A stretch of 45,347 nucleotides of DNA, from positions 1 through 45,347 of the forward strand of contig JAESUM010000012.1 of assembly GCA_016763075.1 (NCBI GenBank). The letters are read 5' to 3'. Positions within the stretch are counted from its first letter, which is position 1; every line of letters starts with the position of its first letter. This stretch comes from Pseudomonadales bacterium. Its GTDB lineage: Bacteria > Pseudomonadota > Gammaproteobacteria > Pseudomonadales > JAHRWD01. The notes beneath the pieces were generated by a model, which was given only the letters and a program-made list of their open reading frames with translations, did not search any database and had not been told where the DNA came from. The position numbers and the translations under genes are program-made. This document shows, piece after piece, positions 7,951 through 16,772 of this stretch.

Positions 7951-8808
7951 TTATTTCGATAACTTGCGCTGGCGCATTCCAAGCCCTGCAAGTCCAAGCC
8001 CCAATAATACAAGTGTTGCTGGCTCCGGAACTGGGTTTGGATTCGGGTTCGTTATTGAACCACCCGCTGAACCAATTCCTACTGCAACGTCAGTCGAGTT
8101 AGTAAACAATGTAGTTAGTCCACCTAGCCCGCTTATCCAACGACCATGGTAAGGGCCCGCGCTTAGATCAGCATTAGTTAAGCCTGGAAACGCCGCCGTA
8201 CCCGCACCCGTCAATGTTAACCCGCTGCCCGAAGAACCGTTAAACGTAAGGCCCGGCAACAACGTACTCAGCCAACCATACTGCCCTGCACCTCCTTCTG
8301 CTTGGCTGTGCAACCCACCACCGCCACCCAGAAAGTTATCTATACCGGTTGCAAATGTGTTTAACACAGCAATTTCGGCACTGGTAATTCCTCCACCAAC
8401 GTGGAAGCCCGACCCAATTTGAAGTATACCGGCATTACCGATATTGAATGCAGCACTGCCATCAAAAAACGATGTAAGGTCCGCTACGCCATCAATCGTC
8501 ACAAAGCTCCAGCCACCGCCACCTGCAAGGCTCGATTCATTGAATGAAGATGCGTATGCCGCATTGGTTCCACCCAACTGTACAACGGTTGTATTGCTGT
8601 TGGTCACACCAGGGGCTAGGTTTTCCAGCACACGCTGCATATACAACCAGCCATCAACGTTATCAGTGCCATTAAATCCACCGTGGTCGTCTGCATCGGT
8701 GAGGTCCAAAATAAATGGACCAGCCACTGCCTGCGAACTAATGCCTATACCCAACGCCAGCACACCGAGGGCTTTAGTTAGATTTTTTATTGTATTTATT
8801 TTCATCAT
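7951..8808 (-). CDS. PEP-CTERM sorting-domain protein
   Basis: This exported 285-residue protein has an N-terminal signal peptide (hydrophobic ALGVLALGIGISSQAVA, cleaved after AVA near residue 29) and a C-terminal PEP-CTERM sorting signal. VPEP at 260-263 is followed by a membrane stretch (ATLVLLGLGLAGLG) and the basic end MRQRK. Exosortase (EpsH/XrtA family) is expected to process such proteins for surface or exopolysaccharide-matrix display; none is encoded here. The mature part is glycine-, serine- and asparagine-rich, with a GGGGG run and an NPNPNPVPEP linker, and no domain I recognise. ATGATG start after AGGA. It is a single-gene unit with its own sigma-54 promoter and terminator. Confidence 0.93.
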   Translation of the reverse strand: MMKINTIKNLTKALGVLALGIGISSQAVAGPFILDLTDADDHGGFNGTDNVDGWLYMQRVLENLAPGVTNSNTTVVQLGGTNAAYASSFNESSLAGGGGWSFVTIDGVADLTSFFDGSAAFNIGNAGILQIGSGFHVGGGITSAEIAVLNTFATGIDNFLGGGGGLHSQAEGGAGQYGWLSTLLPGLTFNGSSGSGLTLTGAGTAAFPGLTNADLSAGPYHGRWISGLGGLTTLFTNSTDVAVGIGSAGGSITNPNPNPVPEPATLVLLGLGLAGLGMRQRKLSK

Positions 8809-8849
8809 TTATATCCTATTTTAATTATAAAAATTTGCTTATTATTCAA

Positions 8850-8865
8850 AGCATAAAACATGCCA
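8850..8865 (-). promoter_or_regulatory. Sigma-54 (-24/-12) promoter of the PEP-CTERM gene
   Basis: On the minus strand TGGCATGTTTTATGCT fits the RpoN consensus TGGCAC-N5-TTGCW. GG and GC are exactly 12 bases apart, TGGCA is complete, and TGC with the following A/T matches. Transcription would start near 8839, giving a leader of about 30 bases with AGGA before ATG. PEP-CTERM genes in other bacteria are known to be controlled by RpoN with the PrsK/PrsR two-component pair. Upstream activator sites are not identified. Confidence 0.7.
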
Positions 8866-9187
8866 CAAAAACCTAACTAATTGATTAACCTAGTGTAAAT
8901 AATTATTTTTTATTGAATGTAACTTCAGGAATTGTAAACTGTAAAGACACCTGACACTTTTTAAAATCCAACCAGCACAACTTTTGATCATATATAGTAA
9001 ATTCCCGGCAGATAAAAACAGCATTCGCACTCATATTTTTAGACCGTTTTTAAAATTCAACCTCGCTCAAGTGCTCGCTTCCAGTTGTGCTCCCTCTATT
9101 TTTTAAAACCTCTATAAATTGTTCCTTCAGATTGTTGATCATCCTCTAATCCCCTATGATTACCGACACTTTTTCACCCAATTTCAT

Positions 9188-11065
9188 ATGAGAGTCCGCT
9201 TGTCTACCACTACCAAAACCATCGTTTGTATATTGTTTACCCTGCTTCCGTTAAGCGCCTCAGCGCAGACAACACGCGCCCACGGTATTGCGCTATATGG
9301 CGACCTAAAATACCCCGCTGAATTTAAGCATTTTGAATACACTGACCCTACCGCTATTAAAGGCGGCGATATCAGGCTTATGTCGACTGGCAGTTTTGAC
9401 ACACTGAACCCATACACTCTTAAAGGAATCAGCCCTGCTAACACCCCCGGAATTTTCCATTTTGGTGTTTCAGAACAAAACGAAACATTGCTTGTGGGAA
9501 CCGGCAGTTACTCAATGTCGGGCGATGAGCCTCAATCGGCTTACGGGTTGATTGCACAGTGGGTTGAATACCCGGAAGACCGCGCTTGGGTTATTTTTCA
9601 CATTAACCCTAAGGCTAGGTTTCACAATGGGGATGCCATCACCGCTGAGGACGTACTTTTTTCATTCAATCTATTGATGGAGCAAGGCCATCCTCGTTTT
9701 CAAAACCAATATAAAGATGTCGATAAAGTAGAAGTGCTTTCACACCTTCAAATAAAATTTAGTTTTAAGGCGGAAGATAATCGCAGCATGCCGCTGCGCG
9801 CAGGCGAATTACCCATACTTTCAAAAGCCTATTGGCAGGACAAAGACTTCACCAAAAATGGGTTAAACATACCCCTTGGCAGCGGCCCATATAAAGTCAC
9901 TAAAGTAGAACCAGGCCGAATGGTGCGCTTTGAACGTGTGAAAGATTATTGGGGAAAGGACTTACCCGTTAACCGTGGCCGCTATAACTTTGATTCGGTG
10001 ACCTATGATTTTTATCGTGATTTAACCGTTGCCTTTCAAGCATTCAAAGCGCACGAATACGACGCACACTACGAATACATTTCTAGCAACTGGAAGACTG
10101 GTTATTATTTTCCTGCCCGTAACGCCGGCAAGGTAAAACAGCTAGAAATACGCCACCGCATTCCCGCCAACGTTCAAGCATTCTTCTTTAATACCCGCCG
10201 TGAGTTGTTCAAAGAGATCAAAGTTCGTCAGGCTATTGGTTTGATGTTTGACTTCGAATGGCTAAACCGCAGCTTGTTCGCGCAGGCATACACCCGCACT
10301 CAAAGTTACTTCGACAATACTGAACTTGCTTCATCCGGCGTGCCCAATGGCGCTGAGCTAGCTTTACTAGAGCCTTACCGCAGCCAACTTCCTGCTGAGC
10401 TATTCAGCCAGCCTTTTACACTTTCTATAACCAAGGGCAACGGTAATTTGCGCCAACAACAAAGAGCTGCGCTGAAGCTGCTGGCCCAAGCAGGCTGGCA
10501 GATCAAAAACGGCAAGCTAATCCACCACGAAACCGGCAAGGCTTTTGAATTTACCCTGCTCTCAGACCAGCCCTCCTTTGCCAAAGTACTGTTGCCGTTT
10601 AAAAAGAACTTGGAACGCATCGGTATAAATTTGGTCATTCGTACGGTTGATCGCAGTCAGTACAAACGCCAGCTCGACGAGTTTGATTTTGATATGACTG
10701 TGTTTGTACTGGGGCAATCTAACTCGCCAGCCCATGAACTACGCGAATACTTCCACTCGACCTATGCCGACACCAACGGAAACCGCAATTACGCGGGTAT
10801 TAAAAACCCAGTTGTGGACGCATTGGTCGAGCAATTGATCGCATCGCGCAGCCGAACACAGCTCATAGAACACGCCCATGCGCTGGATCGCGTGCTACTT
10901 TGGAATCATTACGTGATTCCGCAATACCATATCAACTATCATAGGCTGGCGATCTGGGATCGGTTTGGCATACCCAGCACCACACCCGACTACACCCTCG
11001 GGTTTGAAAACTGGTGGATCAAACCAGATACCTCCAGCAATGGGACTCATAAAGCAAAGGAATAA
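9188..11065 (+). CDS. Periplasmic peptide-binding protein, YejA/NppA1 type
   Basis: This is a family 5 extracellular solute-binding protein (SBP_bac_5), 625 residues from ATG 9188. I prefer this start over the TTG at 9119 because it gives a clean signal peptide (TIVCILFTLLPLSASA, cleaved before QTT). The mature N-terminus HGIALYGDLKYPAEFKHFEY and the KGG that follows are diagnostic of YejA. It captures oligopeptides or peptide-nucleotide conjugates for the YejBEF permease. The pairing with a second paralogue three bases downstream matches the P. aeruginosa npp operon (PA1811-PA1807), known for uptake of peptidyl-nucleoside antibiotics. It has no lipobox. The upstream 300 bases are AT-rich and shared with the divergent PEP-CTERM gene. 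Confidence 0.9.
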   Translation: MRVRLSTTTKTIVCILFTLLPLSASAQTTRAHGIALYGDLKYPAEFKHFEYTDPTAIKGGDIRLMSTGSFDTLNPYTLKGISPANTPGIFHFGVSEQNETLLVGTGSYSMSGDEPQSAYGLIAQWVEYPEDRAWVIFHINPKARFHNGDAITAEDVLFSFNLLMEQGHPRFQNQYKDVDKVEVLSHLQIKFSFKAEDNRSMPLRAGELPILSKAYWQDKDFTKNGLNIPLGSGPYKVTKVEPGRMVRFERVKDYWGKDLPVNRGRYNFDSVTYDFYRDLTVAFQAFKAHEYDAHYEYISSNWKTGYYFPARNAGKVKQLEIRHRIPANVQAFFFNTRRELFKEIKVRQAIGLMFDFEWLNRSLFAQAYTRTQSYFDNTELASSGVPNGAELALLEPYRSQLPAELFSQPFTLSITKGNGNLRQQQRAALKLLAQAGWQIKNGKLIHHETGKAFEFTLLSDQPSFAKVLLPFKKNLERIGINLVIRTVDRSQYKRQLDEFDFDMTVFVLGQSNSPAHELREYFHSTYADTNGNRNYAGIKNPVVDALVEQLIASRSRTQLIEHAHALDRVLLWNHYVIPQYHINYHRLAIWDRFGIPSTTPDYTLGFENWWIKPDTSSNGTHKAKE

Positions 11066-11068
11066 CTT

Positions 11069-12991
11069 TTGAATACAACCCTATTTGTACGTTCGAACAC
11101 ACACACAGCGCGACGCTGGGCTCCACTACCTTTGACGCAACTACTATCCAGCCCAGTACTTTTATCGAGCCCAGTACTTTGGGCAATTGCAATATTCGCA
11201 GCCATCATTTTCAGTACACCGATAAGCGCAGATACCGGTGATACTAACCAAAGCCACGCAATAGCCATGCACGGCCAACCCAAATACCCAGCAGGCTTCA
11301 AACACTTCGACTACGTCAACCCCAACGCCCCGAAAGGCGGCGCTATAAAACTTGCTGTGAATAGCAGCGGTGGTTTTGACAGCCTCAACCCATTTATATT
11401 TAAAGGTGTTCCGGCAGCGGGCATGGGGAATTATTTATATGAAACCCTAACCAAACACTCTGAAGATGAAGCCTTTACCGAATACGGCCTCATTGCAGAC
11501 TCTATTGAATGGCCCGAAGACCGTTCGTGGGTGATTTACCACATCAACCCCAACGCTCGCTTTCACGATGGCCATGCCATTGATGCCGAAGACGTGGTCT
11601 ACACCTTTGAACTGCTCACCACCAAAGGCCACCCGTTTTACGCAAGCTACTATAAAGACATCAAAAAAGTAGAAGCCATCAGCAAAGACAAAGTGAAGTT
11701 CAGCTTTGAAAAAGGCGGTAACCGCGAGCTTACTTTGATTGTTGGTCAACTTCCGGTGCTGCCAAAACATTACTGGCAAACCCATGATTTTTCCAAAACC
11801 ACATTAGAGCCTCCGCTGGGTAGCGGGCCATACAAAATTAGCAAAGTAGACCCCGGGCACTCCATAACCTACCAGCGTGTTAACCACTACTGGGGCAAAG
11901 AGCTCAACGTAAATGTAGGGCGTTACAACTACGACCAAATTCATTTTGACTACTACCGCGACAACACCATTTCGTTAGAGGCTTTTAAAGCTGGCGAATA
12001 CGATTTCAGGGCCGAAAACACCTCCCGAAACTGGGCAACCGCCTACACTGGCCCAGCCTTTGACAAAGGCTTAATCGTTAAAGAATCTATCCGGCACTAC
12101 AACCCAACCGGTATGCAAGGTTTTGTAATGAACAGCAGGCGCTGGCCATTTACCGATGCAAAAGTACGCCACGCGCTTAGTTATGCCTTTGACTTTGAAT
12201 GGACCAACAAGCAGCTTTTTTACAGCGCGTATACGCGTAATAACAGCTACTTCACCAACTCAGAGCTCGCCTCCAGCGGCATCCCAAAAGGTGATGAGCT
12301 AAAGATACTTGAACCCTTTAGAAGCCAACTACCACCCGAAGTATTCAGCACAGAGTACCAACCACCCAAAACCGATGGCAGTGGCCGAATCCGTTCAAAC
12401 CTACGCAAAGCCACCAAACTGTTAAAAGAAGCCGGCTGGAAGCTCGAAGACAAAAAATTGGTCGAAATAAAATCAGGCAAAGCCTTTGAGTTCACCATTC
12501 TTTTAGTCACTCCAGACTTTCAGCGCGTGGTTCTACCCTTTACAAAAAACCTGAAAAAGCTCGGTATTAAGGCAGATATTCGGCTGATGGACACTCAGCA
12601 ATATATTAACCAGTTACGTGGTTATGATTTCGATATGGTGATTCACACCTACGGCCAGTCCAGCTCACCCGGTAACGAACAGCACAGCTTCTGGCATTCC
12701 AGTACAGTCAATACACCAGCGGGGCGCAACTTGGCTGGGGTCAATAACCCAGTGATTAATGAACTGGTGAAACTGGTTATCAGTGCGCCAGACCGGCAAA
12801 CACTGGTCACTCGTACCCGAGCCCTTGACCGTGTGTTGTTATGGAACCACTATGTGATTCCTCAGCATCATATTCAGTCTTTTCGTGTTGCATACAGAAG
12901 CTATTTTTCCAAACCGGCCGTTGCACCGCGCTACGCCTTGGGTTTTGACAACTGGTGGATCAACCCAGATAAACAAGCCGCAGATCGATAA
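11069..12991 (+). CDS. Periplasmic peptide-binding protein, YejA/NppA2 type
   Basis: This is the second family 5 binding protein, 640 residues, starting at TTG (11069) with AGGA six to seven bases upstream. The leader is unusually long: about 36 residues, then the hydrophobic core WAIAIFAAIIFSTPISA with cleavage before DTG. The mature start HAIAMHGQPKYPAGFKHFDY closely follows E. coli YejA. It shares extended similarity with the preceding gene (for example ELASSGxPxGxEL and LLWNHYVIPQ), so the pair arose by tandem duplication. An 18-bp tandem repeat at 11145-11180 doubles the leader residues LSSPVL. It probably works with YejB/YejE/YejF, giving the transporter two substrate receptors. Confidence 0.92.
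   Translation: MNTTLFVRSNTHTARRWAPLPLTQLLSSPVLLSSPVLWAIAIFAAIIFSTPISADTGDTNQSHAIAMHGQPKYPAGFKHFDYVNPNAPKGGAIKLAVNSSGGFDSLNPFIFKGVPAAGMGNYLYETLTKHSEDEAFTEYGLIADSIEWPEDRSWVIYHINPNARFHDGHAIDAEDVVYTFELLTTKGHPFYASYYKDIKKVEAISKDKVKFSFEKGGNRELTLIVGQLPVLPKHYWQTHDFSKTTLEPPLGSGPYKISKVDPGHSITYQRVNHYWGKELNVNVGRYNYDQIHFDYYRDNTISLEAFKAGEYDFRAENTSRNWATAYTGPAFDKGLIVKESIRHYNPTGMQGFVMNSRRWPFTDAKVRHALSYAFDFEWTNKQLFYSAYTRNNSYFTNSELASSGIPKGDELKILEPFRSQLPPEVFSTEYQPPKTDGSGRIRSNLRKATKLLKEAGWKLEDKKLVEIKSGKAFEFTILLVTPDFQRVVLPFTKNLKKLGIKADIRLMDTQQYINQLRGYDFDMVIHTYGQSSSPGNEQHSFWHSSTVNTPAGRNLAGVNNPVINELVKLVISAPDRQTLVTRTRALDRVLLWNHYVIPQHHIQSFRVAYRSYFSKPAVAPRYALGFDNWWINPDKQAADR
11145..11180 (+). repeat. 18-bp tandem duplication in the NppA2 leader
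   Basis: TATCCAGCCCAGTACTTT is followed directly by TATCGAGCCCAGTACTTT, one mismatch apart. It is in frame and repeats six residues just before the hydrophobic core of the signal peptide. Confidence 0.85.
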
Positions 12992-13003
12992 GTAGTAAAC
13001 ACT

Positions 13004-14098
13004 ATGGCCGCATACATTATTCGTCGCTTATTGCTGATGATCCCTACCCTGTTTGGGATCATGGTGCTCAACTTCATTATTGTTCAAATTGCTCCTGGCG
13101 GCCCAGTAGAACAAATGATCGCGCAGCTTCAGGGCCACCAAACTGGCGCTGGCTCGCGCATTGCTGGCAACTCTCAATCTGAGGTTAGCAATACTTCTAG
13201 CCGCTCCAACGACAGCAGCTACAGAGGCGCCCAAGGCCTAGACCCAGAGCTAATAGAACGCATTGAAAAACTCTATGGGTTTGATAAACCAGCCCACGAG
13301 CGCTTTTTTATCATGCTAAAAAACTACGCCACCTTTAATATTGGCGACAGCTTTTACCGCGATGCAAAAGTGATCGACTTAATACTCGAAAAACTACCGG
13401 TATCGATCTCTTTAGGGTTGTGGAGTACCTTGCTAATTTACCTGATCTCGATCCCGCTTGGGGTCAAAAAAGCCGTTACCAATGGTTCAGGCTTCGATGT
13501 TTGGACCAGCTCATTGATCATTATTGGCTTCGCTATTCCGGGGTTTTTATTCGCCATTTTACTGATTGTGGTGTTTGCCGGCGGCAGTTATCTCGACTGG
13601 TTTCCACTACGCGGGCTAACCTCTAGCAACTTTGAGCAAATGTCGTGGCTCGAGCAAATACTCGACTACTTCTGGCACATCAGCCTACCCGTACTTTCGC
13701 TGGTGATTGGTGGTTTTGCCACCCTCACCATGCTCACCAAAAACTCTTTTCTCGATGAAATAAACAAGCAATACGTCACCACTGCGCGGGCCAAAGGCCT
13801 TACCGAACAACGGGTGCTGTACGGCCATGTTTTTCGTAATGCGATGCTTATTATCATCTCCGGAGTACCTGCCACACTGGTGGGTATTTTGTTCACTGGT
13901 TCGTTGCTCATTGAGGTGATTTTCTCCCTCGATGGCCTTGGTTTACTGGGGTTTGAATCCGCCCTAAACCGCGACTACGCCGTGGTGTTTTCTAGTTTGT
14001 ATATTTTCACGCTAATGGGCTTAGTGCTTAAGCTGATTGGTGATATTAGCTACATGCTGGTGGACCCGCGCATCGACTTTGCAAGCAGGGAGGGCTAA
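13004..14098 (+). CDS. yejB: ABC peptide importer permease YejB (NppB)
   Basis: This inner-membrane permease of the DppB/OppB family has 364 residues and six membrane segments. It starts with the standard [24 protein letters not shown] and carries the EAA loop ([21 protein letters not shown]) that contacts the ATPase. A long hydrophilic loop (about residues 45-90, Ser/Asn-rich) lies between segments 1 and 2, as in YejB. It begins 12 bases after the second binding protein and pairs with YejE to form the channel. Confidence 0.95.
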   Translation: MAAYIIRRLLLMIPTLFGIMVLNFIIVQIAPGGPVEQMIAQLQGHQTGAGSRIAGNSQSEVSNTSSRSNDSSYRGAQGLDPELIERIEKLYGFDKPAHERFFIMLKNYATFNIGDSFYRDAKVIDLILEKLPVSISLGLWSTLLIYLISIPLGVKKAVTNGSGFDVWTSSLIIIGFAIPGFLFAILLIVVFAGGSYLDWFPLRGLTSSNFEQMSWLEQILDYFWHISLPVLSLVIGGFATLTMLTKNSFLDEINKQYVTTARAKGLTEQRVLYGHVFRNAMLIIISGVPATLVGILFTGSLLIEVIFSLDGLGLLGFESALNRDYAVVFSSLYIFTLMGLVLKLIGDISYMLVDPRIDFASREG

Positions 14099-14102
14099 CA
14101 GC

Positions 14103-15128
14103 ATGCTCTCCTTTCAAGCCAACCCCGTTAACCAGCGGCGTATCGCCAACTTTAAAAATAACCGCCGTGGCATTTGGTCGTTGCGTATATTCCTTGCGAT
14201 ATTTTTCGTATGCCTGTTTGCCGAATGGGTCGCCAACGACAAGCCCATACTGGTAAGTTTTAACGGCCACTGGGTGACACCAGTGTTGATTGAATACCCC
14301 GAAACAGCCTTTGGCGGCGAGTTTGAAACCGAAGCCGACTACCGCGACCCATACGTTGCTGAGCTTATCGAAGCAAACGGCTGGATGCTTTGGCCGCTTA
14401 TCCGGTATAGCTACGACACCATCAACTACAACTTAGAAACCCCCGCGCCCTCTGCCCCAAGCAGCGCCAATTGGCTGGGCACAGACGACCAAGCCCGCGA
14501 CGTGCTGGCCCGGGTGATTTACGGCTTCCGAATTTCCGTGTTGTTCGCACTGATACTGAGCATATTTAGCTCCATCATCGGTATTGCGGTGGGCGCTATT
14601 CAAGGGTTTTACGGCGGAAAAATAGACCTTATTGGCCAACGTGTTATTGAAATCTGGGGCGGTCTGCCGGTATTATATTTACTGATTATTTTATCCAGCT
14701 TTGTACAGCCCAGCTTTTGGTGGCTGCTTGGGGTCATGTTGTTATTCAACTGGATGACACTGGTTGACTTGGTTCGCGCAGAATTCCTGCGCGGCCGAAA
14801 CCTTGAATACGTTCGTGCCGCCAGAGCATTGGGCCTGAGTAACCCGCGCATCATGTACCGGCACATATTGCCCAATGCAATGGTCTCTACCATGACCTTT
14901 ATGCCCTTTATTTTAAGCGGTGCTATCACCACACTCACCGCCTTAGATTTCCTCGGGTTTGGGCTGCCGGTCGGCTCACCTTCATTGGGCGAGCTGGTTG
15001 CGCAGGGCAAAGCCAACCTACAAGCACCTTGGCTCGGCATCAGCGCATTTGTTGTGTTGGCCTTAATGCTGACCCTATTAATTTTTATTGGCGAGGCAGC
15101 GCGTGATGCATTTGACCCGCGTAAGTAA
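14103..15128 (+). CDS. yejE: ABC peptide importer permease YejE (NppC)
   Basis: This DppC-family permease has 341 residues from ATG 14103. The open frame extends upstream to 14037 but only by overlapping yejB, and homologues begin near MLSFQANPVNQRRIANFKNNRR. It has the N-terminal cytoplasmic tail typical of DppC proteins, then a membrane segment, a large periplasmic loop (about 40-125) with YejE-specific sequence (WLGTDDQARDVLARVIYGFR), and five further membrane segments. EAA loop: RAARALGLSNPRIMYRHILPNA. It begins four bases after the yejB stop. Confidence 0.94.
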   Translation: MLSFQANPVNQRRIANFKNNRRGIWSLRIFLAIFFVCLFAEWVANDKPILVSFNGHWVTPVLIEYPETAFGGEFETEADYRDPYVAELIEANGWMLWPLIRYSYDTINYNLETPAPSAPSSANWLGTDDQARDVLARVIYGFRISVLFALILSIFSSIIGIAVGAIQGFYGGKIDLIGQRVIEIWGGLPVLYLLIILSSFVQPSFWWLLGVMLLFNWMTLVDLVRAEFLRGRNLEYVRAARALGLSNPRIMYRHILPNAMVSTMTFMPFILSGAITTLTALDFLGFGLPVGSPSLGELVAQGKANLQAPWLGISAFVVLALMLTLLIFIGEAARDAFDPRK

Positions 15129-15167
15129 CATGCCTCGCCTTGTGAGCCGCAGCAGGAAGCATTCAAC

Positions 15168-16772
15168 GTGAGCCACCCCCTACTTTCTGTTAAAGACTTG
15201 TCGGTTAGTTTTACCGACGACCAGCGCGCAGGCGATCAACGCACTACTGCTGTAGTCAAAGGTATTTCCTTCGATTTACAAGCAGGCCAAACCCTAGCTT
15301 TAGTGGGTGAAAGTGGCTCGGGGAAATCCGTCTCGGCGTTGTCCATTTTAAAACTACTGCCCTACCCCCAAGCATCCCACCCTTCCGGGCAAATACTGTT
15401 TAACGGCGAAGATATTCTGAGCGCCGACGAAAAACGTTTGCGGCAAATTCGTGGTGGCCGTATCGGAATGATTTTTCAAGAACCGATGACATCGCTCAAC
15501 CCGCTGCACAACATTGAGCGCCAAGTTGGTGAGGTGCTTGAACTGCATCAAGGGTTAAAAACCAGCCGTGTAAAAGCGCGGGTGATTGAACTATTAGAAA
15601 TGGTCGGTATTCCCAACCCCGGTGAGCGGTTAAAGGCCTACCCCCATGAGCTATCTGGCGGTCAACGCCAGCGAGTAATGATAGCCATGGCACTGGCCGC
15701 AGAACCCGACATTCTCATTGCAGATGAACCCACCACCGCGCTCGATGTCACCATTCAAGCGCAGATACTTGAGCTGCTTCAGCAGCTGCAAAAGAAACTC
15801 GGCATGGCCATTTTACTAATCACCCACGACTTAGGCATTGTGCGAGAAGTGGCGGACCATGTGTGTGTAATGCACCAAGGCCAATTGGTAGAAAGCGGCA
15901 CCTGCGAAGCTATTTTAAATTCGCCGCAACACAGCTATACCCAAGAACTCATTAACGCCACGCCAACCGGCGAAGCCGCGCAAATATCCCACACGCCTAA
16001 GCCACTGCTTAGCACTCAACAACTGCGTGTTTGGTTTCCTATTAAACGTGGTATTTTGCAAAGAACCGTTAACCATATTAAAGCGGTCGATGGCATCGAC
16101 ATTGAATTGCTCACAGGCCACACATTAGGAATCGTGGGTGAAAGCGGATCAGGGAAAACCACTCTAGGGTTAGCGATTGCCCGGCTTATTACCAGCCAAG
16201 GTGAAATTAACTTTGATCAGCACCCCATACAAAACCTTAACCAAAACAATATGCGGCCACTGCGCCGTGATATTCAAATGGTGTTTCAAGACCCCTACGG
16301 CAGCCTTAGCCCGCGTATGTCTATTCGGCAAATTATTGATGAAGGTTTACAAATACATTCGTTAGAAGACGCCACAAGCAGAAATAAAAAGATTGAAGAT
16401 ACCCTGGTAGAAGTTGGCCTAGACCCAGCCATTTGCGACCGCTACCCGCATGAATTCTCTGGCGGCCAACGCCAACGTATTGCCATTGCACGTGCGCTGG
16501 TATTGCAACCCAAACTCATTATTCTTGATGAACCTACCTCGGCGCTAGATCGCAGCGTGCAACGCCAAATCGTCAATTTATTGCGTGATCTACAACAGAA
16601 ATACCAAATTAGTTATCTATTTATCAGTCACGATTTATCTGTTGTACGTGCACTAAGCCACCATATCATCGTGATGAAAGATGGAAAAATAGTTGAGAAA
16701 AATGAAACTCAATATATATTCACATCGCCTCAACACCCCTACACTCAAGACCTAATAAAAGCGGCATACTAA
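15168..16772 (+). CDS. yejF: ABC peptide importer ATPase YejF (NppD), two fused ATPase domains
   Basis: This 534-residue protein contains two complete nucleotide-binding domains, as usual for YejF. The first has Walker A GESGSGKS, signature [15 protein letters not shown] and Walker [13 protein letters not shown]. The second has Walker A GESGSGKT, signature [15 protein letters not shown] and Walker [13 protein letters not shown]. Each is followed by the oligopeptide-transporter C-terminal piece ending YTQELI or YTQDLI. Start is GTG at 15168 with AGGAAG eight bases upstream. Its stop codon TAA shares a base with the ATG of the next gene, so the DUF748 protein is translationally coupled. Confidence 0.95.
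   Translation: MSHPLLSVKDLSVSFTDDQRAGDQRTTAVVKGISFDLQAGQTLALVGESGSGKSVSALSILKLLPYPQASHPSGQILFNGEDILSADEKRLRQIRGGRIGMIFQEPMTSLNPLHNIERQVGEVLELHQGLKTSRVKARVIELLEMVGIPNPGERLKAYPHELSGGQRQRVMIAMALAAEPDILIADEPTTALDVTIQAQILELLQQLQKKLGMAILLITHDLGIVREVADHVCVMHQGQLVESGTCEAILNSPQHSYTQELINATPTGEAAQISHTPKPLLSTQQLRVWFPIKRGILQRTVNHIKAVDGIDIELLTGHTLGIVGESGSGKTTLGLAIARLITSQGEINFDQHPIQNLNQNNMRPLRRDIQMVFQDPYGSLSPRMSIRQIIDEGLQIHSLEDATSRNKKIEDTLVEVGLDPAICDRYPHEFSGGQRQRIAIARALVLQPKLIILDEPTSALDRSVQRQIVNLLRDLQQKYQISYLFISHDLSVVRALSHHIIVMKDGKIVEKNETQYIFTSPQHPYTQDLIKAAY

Noticed and set aside
14609-15166. 185-codon minus-strand frame opposite yejE
   Set aside because: Mirror frame of a well-supported permease gene; no independent evidence.
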